A stretch of 64,000 nucleotides of DNA, from assembly GCF_009905615.1 (NCBI RefSeq), contig NZ_JAAAKW010000010.1, positions 62,001 through 126,000 of the forward strand. Direction: 5' to 3'. The DNA comes from Pseudomonas sp. SLFW (GTDB lineage: Bacteria > Pseudomonadota > Gammaproteobacteria > Pseudomonadales > Pseudomonadaceae). The position numbers were made by a program, and so were the translations under genes. The notes beneath the pieces were generated by a model that was given only the letters and a program-made list of their open reading frames with translations, was not told where the DNA came from and did no database searches. Below, in pieces: positions 1 to 7,765 of this stretch (position 1 is the stretch's first letter; every line of letters starts with the position of its first letter).

Positions 1-371
1 TCAGCTTGGTACTAACGGTGGCAATGCTATCCGATGCGGGGAGACAAAGCAAGTCTGATCCGGAGAGCGCAAATTCGGTTCAGCGCAGGTTCAGCTATGA
101 GGAAGGGACTGAATGCTGGCCGTCTGCCTCTTTTCAGACCGATCCTACACGCTTAGGCATGTTTTCGGGGTGGCTATATAGCGATTGGAAATTGACTTGT
201 GCACATTAGATCGGTTAGCTGCCATCTCACTGTCACAATCGGCCCTAACAGCTTGATTTCATGTATCGAATTATTAAGTCAATGAAAATCATCGCTTTTT
301 TTCATTGGTGAAAAAATCGTCAGTTTGAACGCAGGCCCCATTCTGCCTACGTTTGCGGGGGTTCAGGGGGT
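1..371. other. Non-coding or unassigned left edge
   Basis: No coding region could be supported in this stretch upstream of rmuC. A short open frame at 6-209 begins with a non-ATG codon, lacks a ribosome binding site and has no recognisable composition. An AT-rich segment lies at about 255-320. The stretch may be the 3' flank of a gene beyond the left edge. Confidence 0.4.
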
Positions 372-408
372 GTTGTCCACTGAGTTATCCACAGGTTCTG
401 TGGATTGT
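372..408. promoter_or_regulatory. Cluster of DnaA-box-like 9-mers
   Basis: A perfect consensus DnaA box, TTATCCACA, lies at 385-393. It is flanked by TTGTCCACT at 373-381 and by an inverted near-match at 400-408, which reads CAATCCACA on the minus strand. The cluster is about 150 bases before the rmuC start. The matches are seen directly; that DnaA binds here is inference. No AT-rich unwinding element or origin gene neighbours are present, so an origin is unlikely. Confidence 0.4.
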
Positions 409-545
409 CCCAAGCGCTTGCTCTAGCCCGCGGCTCTGCGAATTGACAAAGTGGCGACCCCCGCCTCATCGAACCCTTGATCCTGATCTGACGACAGCGC
501 CGCTTGTGCGCATAATGCCGCCAGCATCGATTGTGGAGTCGGGAA

Positions 546-2030
546 ATGTTTATGGCTTTGGACCTCACCAGCCTGTTGCTGGGGTTGGGGGCAGCGGCGG
601 TACCGTTGCTGGCATTGGCGTGGCAGTTGCAACGTCGGATCACCCTGCGCGAAGCGGAGGTCGCGCTGCTCGACGAGCGCTTGAGCAATGCGCAGATGGC
701 ACAAGACGGTCTTAATGCCCAGCTTGATGCCTGCCGAGACGAAATCAGCGACCTGGGTCAGGCCAATGCTGTGAAGCAGGCCGATCTGGCCGCATTGCGG
801 CGTGAAGTGGAATTGCTGCGGCAGCAGCACGGTGCGGCGCGGTTGGCTCAGGAAGGATGGGGTCATGAGCGCACGCTTAAAGAAGCAGAACTGCGTCGGC
901 TGGACGCGCAATGCGCGTCGCTGAGCGCCGAGTTGCGCGAGCAGCAGGAAGGTCATCAGCAGCGCCTGAACGACTTGCAAGGTTCTCGCGATGAGTTGAG
1001 GGCGCAGTTTGCAGAACTGGCGGGCAAAATCTTCGACGAGCGTGAGCAACGTTTCGCCGAGACCAGCCAACAGCAATTGGGCCAGTTGCTCAACCCACTC
1101 AAGGAACGCATCCAGTCCTTCGAAAAGCGCGTGGAAGAAAGCTATCAACAGGAAGCCCGCGAGCGTTTCTCGCTGGGCAAGGAGCTGGAGCGCCTCCAGC
1201 TGCTGAACCAGCGCTTGAGCGACGAGGCCACCAACCTGACGCGTGCGCTGAAAGGGCAGAAAACCCAAGGCAACTGGGGCGAGCTGATTCTGGAGCGAGT
1301 ACTTGAACATGCCGGGCTGGAAAAAGGCCGCGAGTACCAGACTCAAGTCAGTCTGAAAGGGCCGGATGGCGAACGGTTCCAGCCTGATGTGTTGATCATG
1401 CTGCCCGGCGACAAACAGGTGGTGGTGGACGCCAAAGTCAGCCTGACGGCGTATCAACAGTACGTGTCGGCCGAGGATGAAGTGATCGGTCAGGTCGCAC
1501 TCAAGCAGCATGTGCTTTCGTTGCGCAACCACGTGAAGGGGTTGTCGGGCAAGGATTACAAGCGGCTTGAAGGTCTGCACAGCCTGGATTTCGTGTTGCT
1601 GTTTGTGCCCATCGAAGCGGCGTTTTCGGCGGCGTTGCAGGCAGAACCGACTATGTTCCAAGAGGCATTTGATCGCAACATCGTGATCGTCAGCCCGACG
1701 ACGCTATTGGCCACGCTTCGCGTGATCGACAGTTTGTGGAAGCAGGAACGCCAGAGCCAGAACGCTCGCGAAATCGCCGAGCGGGCAGGATGGCTGTACG
1801 ACAAGTTCGTGCTCTTTATTCAGGACCTCGATGAAGTCGGCAGCCGTTTGCAGCAGTTGGACAAAGCCTACGGTGCGGCGCGCAACAAGCTGGTCGAAGG
1901 GCGTGGCAACCTGGTCAGCCGCAGTGAGCAACTCAAACTCCTGGGGGCCAGGGCGAGTAAAAACCTGCCGGCCGACCTGTTGGAGCGAGCCCTCACCGAT
2001 GAAGACGGCGTCGTGCAGTTGCCGGAGTGA
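546..2030 (+). CDS. rmuC: DNA recombination protein RmuC
   Basis: The product (494 residues) belongs to the RmuC family, which is linked to limiting recombination at inverted repeats and carries a nuclease-like fold. An N-terminal hydrophobic segment (about residues 5-20) is followed by a long coiled coil rich in Glu, Gln, Arg and Leu (about 25-190). The RmuC domain follows, with the family hallmark NWGELILERVLEHAGL and then QPDVLIMLPGDKQVVVDAKV. The ATG at 546 was chosen because GGAG at 535-538 sits seven bases upstream; an in-frame TTG at 531 has no such site. It stands alone, with no gene for about 500 bases downstream. Confidence 0.93.
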   Translation: MFMALDLTSLLLGLGAAAVPLLALAWQLQRRITLREAEVALLDERLSNAQMAQDGLNAQLDACRDEISDLGQANAVKQADLAALRREVELLRQQHGAARLAQEGWGHERTLKEAELRRLDAQCASLSAELREQQEGHQQRLNDLQGSRDELRAQFAELAGKIFDEREQRFAETSQQQLGQLLNPLKERIQSFEKRVEESYQQEARERFSLGKELERLQLLNQRLSDEATNLTRALKGQKTQGNWGELILERVLEHAGLEKGREYQTQVSLKGPDGERFQPDVLIMLPGDKQVVVDAKVSLTAYQQYVSAEDEVIGQVALKQHVLSLRNHVKGLSGKDYKRLEGLHSLDFVLLFVPIEAAFSAALQAEPTMFQEAFDRNIVIVSPTTLLATLRVIDSLWKQERQSQNAREIAERAGWLYDKFVLFIQDLDEVGSRLQQLDKAYGAARNKLVEGRGNLVSRSEQLKLLGARASKNLPADLLERALTDEDGVVQLPE

Positions 2031-2107
2031 TTTGAGGCGACGCTGAACATCTCCGGGAGCGAACTCCAAAGCCTTCGCGAAACGCGGGGCTTTACGCGGA
2101 CTCAACT

Positions 2108-2195
2108 GTGGGAGCGAATTCATTCGCGAATGGCCTGGACAGGCGACGCATGTCTATCGGCTGGACGATACCTGGCGAATGAGTCCGCTCCCTAC
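2108..2195. repeat. REP-type palindromic pair 1
   Basis: A left arm, GTGGGAGCGAATTCATTCGC, faces a degenerate right arm, GGCGAATGAGTCCGCTCCC, across about 45 bases. The same arms recur at 6523-6610 and 21342-21431. A further degenerate single copy lies near 2050-2087. Such extragenic palindromes are typical of fluorescens/syringae-type pseudomonads. No REP-associated transposase gene is in the window. Confidence 0.75.
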
Positions 2196-2244
2196 ATAAG
2201 TGACGCTCACACGTGAAATTTATACAGGACAATAAATCTGCAGT

Positions 2245-2254
2245 TTGTATACAT
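2245..2254. promoter_or_regulatory. GTATAC-centred operator candidate (distal)
   Basis: The sequence TTGTATACAT is a near-perfect palindrome about 280 bases before the NCS1 symporter start. A second copy (TCGTATACAA) lies at 2448-2457. TTGTATACAA-like sites are typical of GntR/FadR-type regulators, but no such regulator is encoded next to the gene. The binding protein is inferred only by site type. Confidence 0.35.
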
Positions 2255-2386
2255 ATTAATCACTGGCAATCTTTGGTGCTGAAAACGCACCCCGATCAGG
2301 CAGCACTGCACTGTCAGTGGGCGCAAGCGGTCCCCTAAACAGTACTGTCTTTCTGCTACTGCCCTCGCTTTCATCCCTTATAAAAC

Positions 2387-2423
2387 CGCTATTTAGCATT
2401 CTCATGCGCTCGCTAAAATAGCG
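2387..2423. promoter_or_regulatory. Inverted repeat upstream of sigma-54-like promoter
   Basis: CGCTATTTAGC (2387-2397) and GCTAAAATAGCG (2412-2423) are inverted repeats differing by one extra T, separated by 14 bases. They end just before the candidate -24 element. This is a plausible activator site or hairpin for the NCS1 gene; the regulator is unknown. Confidence 0.4.
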
Positions 2424-2424
2424 A

Positions 2425-2440
2425 TGGCACGCATTCTGCC
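2425..2440 (+). promoter_or_regulatory. Sigma-54 (-24/-12) promoter candidate for NCS1 symporter
   Basis: TGGCACGCATTCTGCC has GG at 2426-2427 and GC at 2438-2439 with exactly ten bases between them. It matches TGGCACG-N4-TTGC except for the first T of TTGC. The predicted transcript would start near 2451, inside the GTATAC palindrome at 2448-2457 and about 85 bases before the start codon. RpoN control would fit a nitrogen-source transporter, but this is inferred from sequence alone. Confidence 0.5.
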
Positions 2441-2447
2441 TATTGGT

Positions 2448-2457
2448 TCGTATACAA
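2448..2457. promoter_or_regulatory. GTATAC-centred operator candidate (proximal)
   Basis: TCGTATACAA lies over the predicted start point of the sigma-54-like promoter, so a bound repressor could block initiation. It shares its core with the site at 2245-2254. Confidence 0.35.
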
Positions 2458-2534
2458 CCCGCGCTTGCTCCCGTACGCAGTGTGTTCCACCTCTCTGCCT
2501 CGGGAGCCAGCCTGTCCTCTCAGGGAGATATGCG

Positions 2535-3986
2535 ATGACCGAGCCAATGCCCAAGGGCTACAGCCCCCGCCTGTATAACCAAGACCTGGGACCCGTGCCG
2601 CAGAAGTGGACGTGGTACAACATTTTTGCGTTCTGGATGAGTGACGTGCACAGCGTGGGCGGTTACGTGTTCGCTGCGAGCCTCTTTGCACTGGGGCTGG
2701 CGAGTTGGCAGGTACTGATCGCGCTGCTCTTGGGGATCTGCATCATTCAAGTGATTGCCAACCTGCTGGCCAAACCGAGCCAGCAGGCGGCAGTGCCTTA
2801 TCCGGTGATCTGTCGGTTGGCGTTCGGCGTTTTCGGCGCGAATATCCCGGCTGTGATTCGCGGCCTGATCGCCGTGGCGTGGTACGGCGTACAGACTTAC
2901 CTGGCCTCCAGTGCGTTGATCATCGTGGTTCTGCGATTTTTCCCACAGATGTCGGTCTACGCGGAACCGCATTTCGCTGGGTTGTCCTACCTCGGCTGGT
3001 TCGGTTTCCTCGCGCTCTGGCTGGTACAGGCTGCGGTGTTCTGGACCGGCATGGATTCGATTCGTCGGTTCATCGATTGGGCAGGGCCGGTGGTCTACGC
3101 CGTGATGTTCCTGCTGGCGGGCTGGATCGTCTGGAAAGCCGGTTGGGCCAACATCAGTTTTACGCTGTCCGAGAAGTCCCTGACCGGCTGGGACGCGATG
3201 GCCCAAGTGATCATGGCCACTGCGCTTGTGGTGTCGTACTTTTCCGGTCCTACGCTCAATTTCGGTGATTTCAGTCGCTACTGCCGGAGCATGTCCGAGG
3301 TGCGTCGCGGCAATTTCTGGGGCCTTCCCGTTAATTTTCTCGCGTTCTCTCTGGTCACGGTCGTCATTGTCTCCGGCACCTTGCCGGTGTTCGGTGAGAT
3401 GCTGCACGACCCGATTGCCACTGTTGCCCGCATCGACAACAGCGTGGCTGTGCTCCTGGGGGCCTTTGCATTCGTGACGGCGACCATCGGCATCAACATC
3501 GTCGCCAACTTCGTCTCTCCGGCTTTTGACTTCGCCAACGTCGCACCGAGCAAGATCAGCTGGCGTGTGGGTGGGATGATCGCCGCTGTCGCCTCGATCT
3601 TCATCACGCCGTGGAACCTCTTCAACAACCCGGCCGTGATCCATTACACCCTGGATGTACTGGCGGCCTTTATCGGCCCCTTGTTCGGCATTCTGCTGGT
3701 GGACTATTACCTGATCAAAAAACAGCAGATCGACGTGGATTCGCTGTTCAACGACGGCCCCAGCGGTCGCTACTGGTACACCGGAGGCGTGAATTACACG
3801 GCGGTCAAGGCGCTTGTTCTGGCGACCTTGGTGGGCATTGCGATCACTTTCGTACCGGCCTTGCAACCGATGGCGAACTTTGCATGGTTTACCGGATGTT
3901 TTTTGGGTGGGGTGTTGTTCTTTGTCTTCGCCCGGCGCACTCAGGCCCATGAATCCGCTGCACTGACGCCTGCCGTGGCCAACTGA
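2535..3986 (+). CDS. NCS1 family nucleobase:cation symporter
   Basis: An inner-membrane carrier of 483 residues, a usual length for NCS1 (cytosine/allantoin/hydantoin type) symporters. About twelve hydrophobic segments are visible. Family features are the N-terminal LGPVPQKWTWYNIFAFWMSD, PYPVICRLAFGVFGANIPAV in the early helices, and a central SYFSGPTLNFGDFSRYC. The ATG at 2535 follows GGGAGA; the open frame extends to 2424 but lacks a site there. The substrate cannot be fixed from sequence. The sigma-54-like promoter and the nearby guanidinobutyrate genes suggest nitrogen scavenging. Confidence 0.88.
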   Translation: MTEPMPKGYSPRLYNQDLGPVPQKWTWYNIFAFWMSDVHSVGGYVFAASLFALGLASWQVLIALLLGICIIQVIANLLAKPSQQAAVPYPVICRLAFGVFGANIPAVIRGLIAVAWYGVQTYLASSALIIVVLRFFPQMSVYAEPHFAGLSYLGWFGFLALWLVQAAVFWTGMDSIRRFIDWAGPVVYAVMFLLAGWIVWKAGWANISFTLSEKSLTGWDAMAQVIMATALVVSYFSGPTLNFGDFSRYCRSMSEVRRGNFWGLPVNFLAFSLVTVVIVSGTLPVFGEMLHDPIATVARIDNSVAVLLGAFAFVTATIGINIVANFVSPAFDFANVAPSKISWRVGGMIAAVASIFITPWNLFNNPAVIHYTLDVLAAFIGPLFGILLVDYYLIKKQQIDVDSLFNDGPSGRYWYTGGVNYTAVKALVLATLVGIAITFVPALQPMANFAWFTGCFLGGVLFFVFARRTQAHESAALTPAVAN

Positions 3987-4038
3987 TCGGGCGCTTGAAG
4001 GAGTGCCGTTGGTCGGGAGAAGGCGGGGGATCGTCGCT

Positions 4039-4052
4039 TTGAAATGTCTCAA
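4039..4052. promoter_or_regulatory. Anr/FNR-like half-site pair (weak)
   Basis: TTGAAATGTCTCAA keeps both TTGA and TCAA half-sites at the right spacing but departs from TTGAT-N4-ATCAA at the two inner positions. It lies about 130 bases before the small ORF at 4178. No convincing -10 element sits at the expected distance, so confidence is low. Confidence 0.25.
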
Positions 4053-4177
4053 CGTAAAGAAAGCGAAAATTTCCTGCCGCGACACTCCGTAGCAGGCGTA
4101 AAGTGCGACTTAGCACTATGATCTGCGGTAAGCGGACCAGAAGTTGGCTGCCGGCATTTCCCTGAAGGGGGCGTTAT

Positions 4178-4303
4178 ATGAACAGCAAATTGCAAGAATG
4201 GCTTCACGATGTAGGTGTTGCTCTCGGCTTGATCGAACGGCCGAAGCTGCAGCCCATTCCCGTTCGCACCGACGATGACCAGCGTCGCCGCCCGCGCCGC
4301 TAA
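4178..4303 (+). CDS. Small basic-tailed protein, PA1414-like
   Basis: A 41-residue reading frame. It begins MNSKLQEWLHDVGVALGLIE, continues RPKLQPIPVRTDDDQ and ends in an Arg-rich tail, RRRPRR. A strong AAGGGGG site sits six bases before the ATG, and a good intrinsic terminator follows at 4345-4381, so it looks like a complete small transcription unit. It resembles the PA1414 small protein as I remember it, and in PAO1 PA1414 lies close to the PA1418-PA1422 genes whose counterparts follow here. In P. aeruginosa the anaerobically induced sRNA SicX comes from just upstream of PA1414. The function of the peptide is unknown to me. Confidence 0.6.
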   Translation: MNSKLQEWLHDVGVALGLIERPKLQPIPVRTDDDQRRRPRR

Positions 4304-4344
4304 GCCTTCGGCCTTCGTCACCTTCGATTGACCCACCCGTGAAC

Positions 4345-4381
4345 AGCGGTGCTATCGCACGATAGCCCGCTCGATTTTTTT
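4345..4381 (+). terminator. Intrinsic terminator after small gene
   Basis: AGCGG-T-GCTATC pairs with GATAGC-CCGCT around a four-base loop (one bulged T), followed by CGA and seven T. It closes the transcription unit of the small gene at 4178-4303. Confidence 0.7.
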
Positions 4382-4464
4382 CGGCTGTACCTCACGGGTC
4401 ACGCCCGACCATGGGCGCTTCGCTGTAGCCCTCTCTCATCTTTTTCCGTGCTGACGCGTCCAAT

Positions 4465-4755
4465 TCAGTGCGGTTTCCTGTTTTTCATTTGCACAAGAAT
4501 CAGATCGACAAGGCCTTGCAGCGTCAGTTGGCTGTAATCGGGGTTTTCTGGAAGGTGTGAGAGCTCGGATTTGACGCGAGAGGGTAGGGTGATATTGAAG
4601 TCGGTTTGAAGGTCTTCGAAGAAATTGCCAAAGTCCTCTTCGTCCAGAAAGAGTTCGCTCACCATCGGATCGGCTTGTTCCTGGATGATCGATTTGTCGA
4701 CGAGGATTTTCCCGAGTGTATCGAAAATGTGCTGCTGGATTTCGCTGCGGTTCAT
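4465..4755 (-). CDS. Small acidic protein with acyl-carrier-like spacing
   Basis: A 96-residue soluble acidic protein beginning MNRSEIQQHIFDTLGKILVD. The region DFGNFFEDLQTDFNITLPSR resembles helices II-III of acyl carrier proteins. However, the DSL serine that would carry phosphopantetheine is replaced by an acidic DEEDF stretch, so it should not be called a functional carrier. The ATG at 4755 is preceded by AGAGG. It is convergent with the small gene at 4178-4303. By order it may correspond to PA1420 of P. aeruginosa, but I cannot verify this. Confidence 0.6.
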   Translation of the reverse strand: MNRSEIQQHIFDTLGKILVDKSIIQEQADPMVSELFLDEEDFGNFFEDLQTDFNITLPSRVKSELSHLPENPDYSQLTLQGLVDLILVQMKNRKPH

Positions 4756-4954
4756 GGGGAAGCCTCTGCCTGATTGTGTTCGAACTAACCCCGACTTCAT
4801 TCACAGAGGTTTGCGGCCTGACAGCTGGATCGTGCTTCGCTCCTTGATATGACCCCGTTGAGGCACATTGCCTCCAGTGCTGTCTTGGCTAAGGCTAGCC
4901 CAGATTTCGCCGAGTCGAATGACGGGTTCAAGATGAAATTGTGTAACTGCCCAT

Positions 4955-4980
4955 AAAAAAGGACGCCCGAAGGCGCCCTT
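4955..4980 (-). terminator. Intrinsic terminator of the sodium/solute symporter gene
   Basis: Read on the minus strand, AAGGGCGCC-TTC-GGGCGTCC is a GC-rich hairpin with a three-base loop followed by six T. It starts about 40 bases after the stop codon at 5019. Confidence 0.85.
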
Positions 4981-5018
4981 GATCTGTTTCAGTAACGTTA
5001 CGTCTGGAGCCATTCCAG

Positions 5019-6398
5019 TCAGACCGCCCGTGCCACGGCTACGGAGCGAGGCGACACAAGGCTGACGACCACGAAACTCGCCAGGCCAACCGCTAGGCTG
5101 TAGTAGATCGGGGTGTTGGCGTCCAGACCATCCTTGAGCATGAACGCCAGCGCAGTGATGAAGCCCAGGCTCATGCTGGTGATGGCGCCCGCCGTGGTGG
5201 CGCGCTTCCAATAGATGGCGCCGATCAGTGGGATCAGCATGCCGCCCACCAACAGGTTGTAGGCCAGGGTCAGCGCGCTGATCACGTCGTTCACCACCAG
5301 CGCGATGGCCAACACCACGAGGCCGGTCAATGCTGTGAACAGGCGGTTGATGCCCAGGCTCGATTGCTTGCCACCGCGCAGTTTTGGCAACAGGTCTTCA
5401 GTCAAGGTGGTGGAGGCTGCGAGCAGGCCTGCGCTGGCGGTAGACATCATCGCGGCCAGTGCAGCGGCGATCACCAGGCCGCGAATGCCGTCCGGCAATG
5501 AGGCTTTGACGATGGCGGCAAAGGCCGTGTTGACGTTGGCCAGGTCCGGCAGCAACACGTGAGCGGCCATGCCGATCAGTGCGCAGACCAGGCCGTAGAC
5601 GATGCAGTACACCCCTGCAACGGAGCCTGCGTACTTGGCGATTTTCTCGGTGCGAGCAGTGAACACGCGTTGCCAGATGTCCTGGCCGATCAGGATGCCG
5701 AAGAAGTAGATCAGGAAGTAGGTGATGATCGTGTCCCAGCCGATGGTGGTCCAGCTGAAGCTCGACGCGGGCAGCTTGGCGACCAGTTCGTCCCAGCCAC
5801 CGACGCGGTACAGGCAGATCGGCAGCAGGATGAACATCAGGCCCACGGTCTTGATCACGAATTGCACGATGTCGGTGAGGGTCAGCGACCACATGCCGCC
5901 GATGGTGGAGTACACCACCACCACGCCGCCGCCCAAAATCACCGAGACCCAGAACGGCAGGTCGAACAGCACTTGCATGACCGTGCCGATGGCGAGAATC
6001 GAGGTCACGCCAATCATCAGCGCGTAGGCGAGCATGATCACGGCGCTGGCTTGGCGGGCCATGGGGTTGTAGCGTTTTTCGAGGATCTGCGTAACGGTGA
6101 AGATGCGCAGTTTGAGCAGTGGTTTGGCGAGGAAGAGGTTCAGCGCGATGATGCCGACGCCCAGCGCGGCACAGAGCCAGAACCCGGAAATGCCGTGGAC
6201 GTAGCCGAGACGTACGGTGCCGACAGTAGAGGCGCCGCCCAGCACGGTGGCGGCCATGGTGCCCATGTACAAGCTAGGGCCGAGGTTGCGTCCGGCAACG
6301 AGGTAGTCTTCGTGGGTCTTGGCCTTGCGCATGCCGTACCAGCCCAGTACCAGCATGCCGGCCGCGTAAATCAGCACGACGAAAATATCTAAAGCCAT
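5019..6398 (-). CDS. Sodium:solute symporter family protein
   Basis: An inner-membrane Na+-coupled carrier of 459 residues in the SSF family, with about 13 hydrophobic segments. Family marks are the N-terminal EDYLVAGRNLGP, the GGASTVGTVRLGYVHG segment in an early helix, and AAALAAMMSTASAGLLAAST near residues 310-330. The ATG at 6398 follows GGAGACACCTCC; an upstream in-frame start at 6416 is less likely. It lies downstream of gbuA on the same strand, as PA1418 does in P. aeruginosa, so a guanidino compound such as 4-guanidinobutyrate is the inferred substrate. A REP pair separates the two genes. Confidence 0.87.
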   Translation of the reverse strand: MALDIFVVLIYAAGMLVLGWYGMRKAKTHEDYLVAGRNLGPSLYMGTMAATVLGGASTVGTVRLGYVHGISGFWLCAALGVGIIALNLFLAKPLLKLRIFTVTQILEKRYNPMARQASAVIMLAYALMIGVTSILAIGTVMQVLFDLPFWVSVILGGGVVVVYSTIGGMWSLTLTDIVQFVIKTVGLMFILLPICLYRVGGWDELVAKLPASSFSWTTIGWDTIITYFLIYFFGILIGQDIWQRVFTARTEKIAKYAGSVAGVYCIVYGLVCALIGMAAHVLLPDLANVNTAFAAIVKASLPDGIRGLVIAAALAAMMSTASAGLLAASTTLTEDLLPKLRGGKQSSLGINRLFTALTGLVVLAIALVVNDVISALTLAYNLLVGGMLIPLIGAIYWKRATTAGAITSMSLGFITALAFMLKDGLDANTPIYYSLAVGLASFVVVSLVSPRSVAVARAV

Positions 6399-6522
6399 GG
6401 AGGTGTCTCCGATCATTGTTTTTATAGTGAGTCGCGAATCATCCGGCTGAAGTGACGCAGGCAGTCAGCGGGTGAGTTTGTTATTCAGTTGAAATAAGAA
6501 CGTGGGGTATGCGCTGGACCTG

Positions 6523-6610
6523 CAGGAGCGAATTCATTCGCGAGAGGCCTGTGCGGACAATGCATCTCCATCGTCTGTACTGTTCTTCGCGAATGAATTC
6601 GCTCCTACAG
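6523..6610. repeat. REP-type palindromic pair 2
   Basis: CAGGAGCGAATTCATTCGCG and the inverted TCGCGAATGAATTCGCTCCT are nearly perfect arms around a spacer of about 45 bases. It sits between gbuA and the symporter gene, where it could shape mRNA stability or partial termination. Confidence 0.85.
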
Positions 6611-6660
6611 AGGGGCCAGGGTTTCGCCAGCAAACCCCAGCAAAAGGCAAACTCCGAGCG

Positions 6661-7611
6661 TTACCGGTGAACAACCCCCGGCAGCACGCACAACATCTCG
6701 TACAGCAGGTTGGCCCCCAGCAGCGAGGTGTTGCCGGTGGTGTCGTACGGTGGCGAAACTTCCACGAGGTCGCAGCCGATCAGATCCAGCCCTTGGCACC
6801 CGCGGATGATTTCGATGGCCTGAATGGTGGTCAGGCCGCCGATTTCAGGGGTCCCGGTGCCTGGCGCCCAGGCCGGGTCGATGCCGTCGATGTCGAAGCT
6901 CAAGTACACCGGACCGCCGCCCACTTTCTCGCGCACTTCGGCCATCAGTGGCGCCAGCGACTTGTGCCAGCACTCTTCGGCCTGCACCACGCGAAATCCT
7001 TGTTTGCGGCTCCAGTTGAAGTCTTCGGCGGTGTAGCCCTGCGCACGCAGGCCGATCTGCACCACGCGGTCACAATCCAGCAAGCCTTCTTCCACGGCGC
7101 GACGGAAAGTGGTGCCGTGGGCGATCTTCTCGCCGAACATGTGATCGTTGACGTCCGCGTGGGCGTCGATGTGCACCAGACCGACCTTGCCGTGCTTTTT
7201 ATGAATGGCACGGAGGATCGGCAGGGTGATGGTGTGGTCACCGCCCAGGGTCAGCGGGATAATGCCGTGTTCGAGGAAGCCGTTGTAGGCCTCTTCGATG
7301 ATGCGCACCGCGTCCAGCAGGTTAAAGGTGTTGATGGCGACGTCGCCGATGTCGGCAACCGACAGCGAATCGAAAGGCGCTGCCCCCGTGGCCATGTTGT
7401 AAGGGCGAATCATCACCGATTCAGCGCGGATTTCACGAGGTCCGAAACGGGTGCCTGCGCGCAGCGAGGTGCCGATGTCCAGCGGCACGCCAATGAAGGC
7501 GGCATCGAGGCCGGCGGCCGTTTGCAGGTGGGGCAGACGCATCATGGTGGCGATGCCGGCGAAGCGCGGCATTTCGTTGCCGCCCAGTGGTTGGTGGAAA
7601 ATCTTGTCCAC
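6661..7611 (-). CDS. gbuA: Guanidinobutyrase (ureohydrolase)
   Basis: A cytosolic Mn-dependent ureohydrolase of 316 residues, expected to cleave 4-guanidinobutyrate to GABA and urea. The arginase/agmatinase motifs are intact: LTLGGDHTITLP, VHIDAHADVND and SFDIDGIDPAWAPGTGTPEI, which supply the metal-binding His and Asp residues. It starts with GTG at 7611 after GAGG. Agmatinase is the main alternative. The divergent LysR gene and the neighbouring symporter reproduce the gbuA-gbuR locus (PA1421-PA1422) of P. aeruginosa, which favours guanidinobutyrase. Confidence 0.88.
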   Translation of the reverse strand: MDKIFHQPLGGNEMPRFAGIATMMRLPHLQTAAGLDAAFIGVPLDIGTSLRAGTRFGPREIRAESVMIRPYNMATGAAPFDSLSVADIGDVAINTFNLLDAVRIIEEAYNGFLEHGIIPLTLGGDHTITLPILRAIHKKHGKVGLVHIDAHADVNDHMFGEKIAHGTTFRRAVEEGLLDCDRVVQIGLRAQGYTAEDFNWSRKQGFRVVQAEECWHKSLAPLMAEVREKVGGGPVYLSFDIDGIDPAWAPGTGTPEIGGLTTIQAIEIIRGCQGLDLIGCDLVEVSPPYDTTGNTSLLGANLLYEMLCVLPGVVHR

Positions 7612-7708
7612 GGGATTGCCTCATCGGTGAGTGATTAATAGTGGTTAGCAATGGGCGGATTCTGCGAACCGAGGGCCTGGTGAACAATCGCTGAGGCAAA
7701 ATACTTAG

Positions 7709-7724
7709 TTCAGAGATTTCTGAA
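7709..7724. promoter_or_regulatory. LysR-type operator between gbuA and gbuR
   Basis: TTCAGA-GATT-TCTGAA is a perfect inverted repeat with six-base arms and the T-N11-A spacing of LysR regulators. An overlapping, longer imperfect dyad pairs ATACTT at 7701 with AAGTAT. It is the best GbuR binding candidate in the divergent promoter region. Confidence 0.6.
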
Positions 7725-7765
7725 GTATCGGGTAAGCTGGCCGTTCTTCGATACCTGGATGCATC

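Noticed and set aside
6..209. A 67-codon frame at the left edge
   Set aside because: Non-ATG start, no ribosome binding site, no recognisable features.
372..408. A chromosomal replication origin at the DnaA boxes
   Set aside because: Too few boxes, no AT-rich unwinding region, no dnaA/dnaN/gidA neighbours.
6661..7611. Agmatinase (speB) as the name for the ureohydrolase
   Set aside because: Motifs alone do not separate the two, but the divergent LysR gene and symporter match the gbuA locus.
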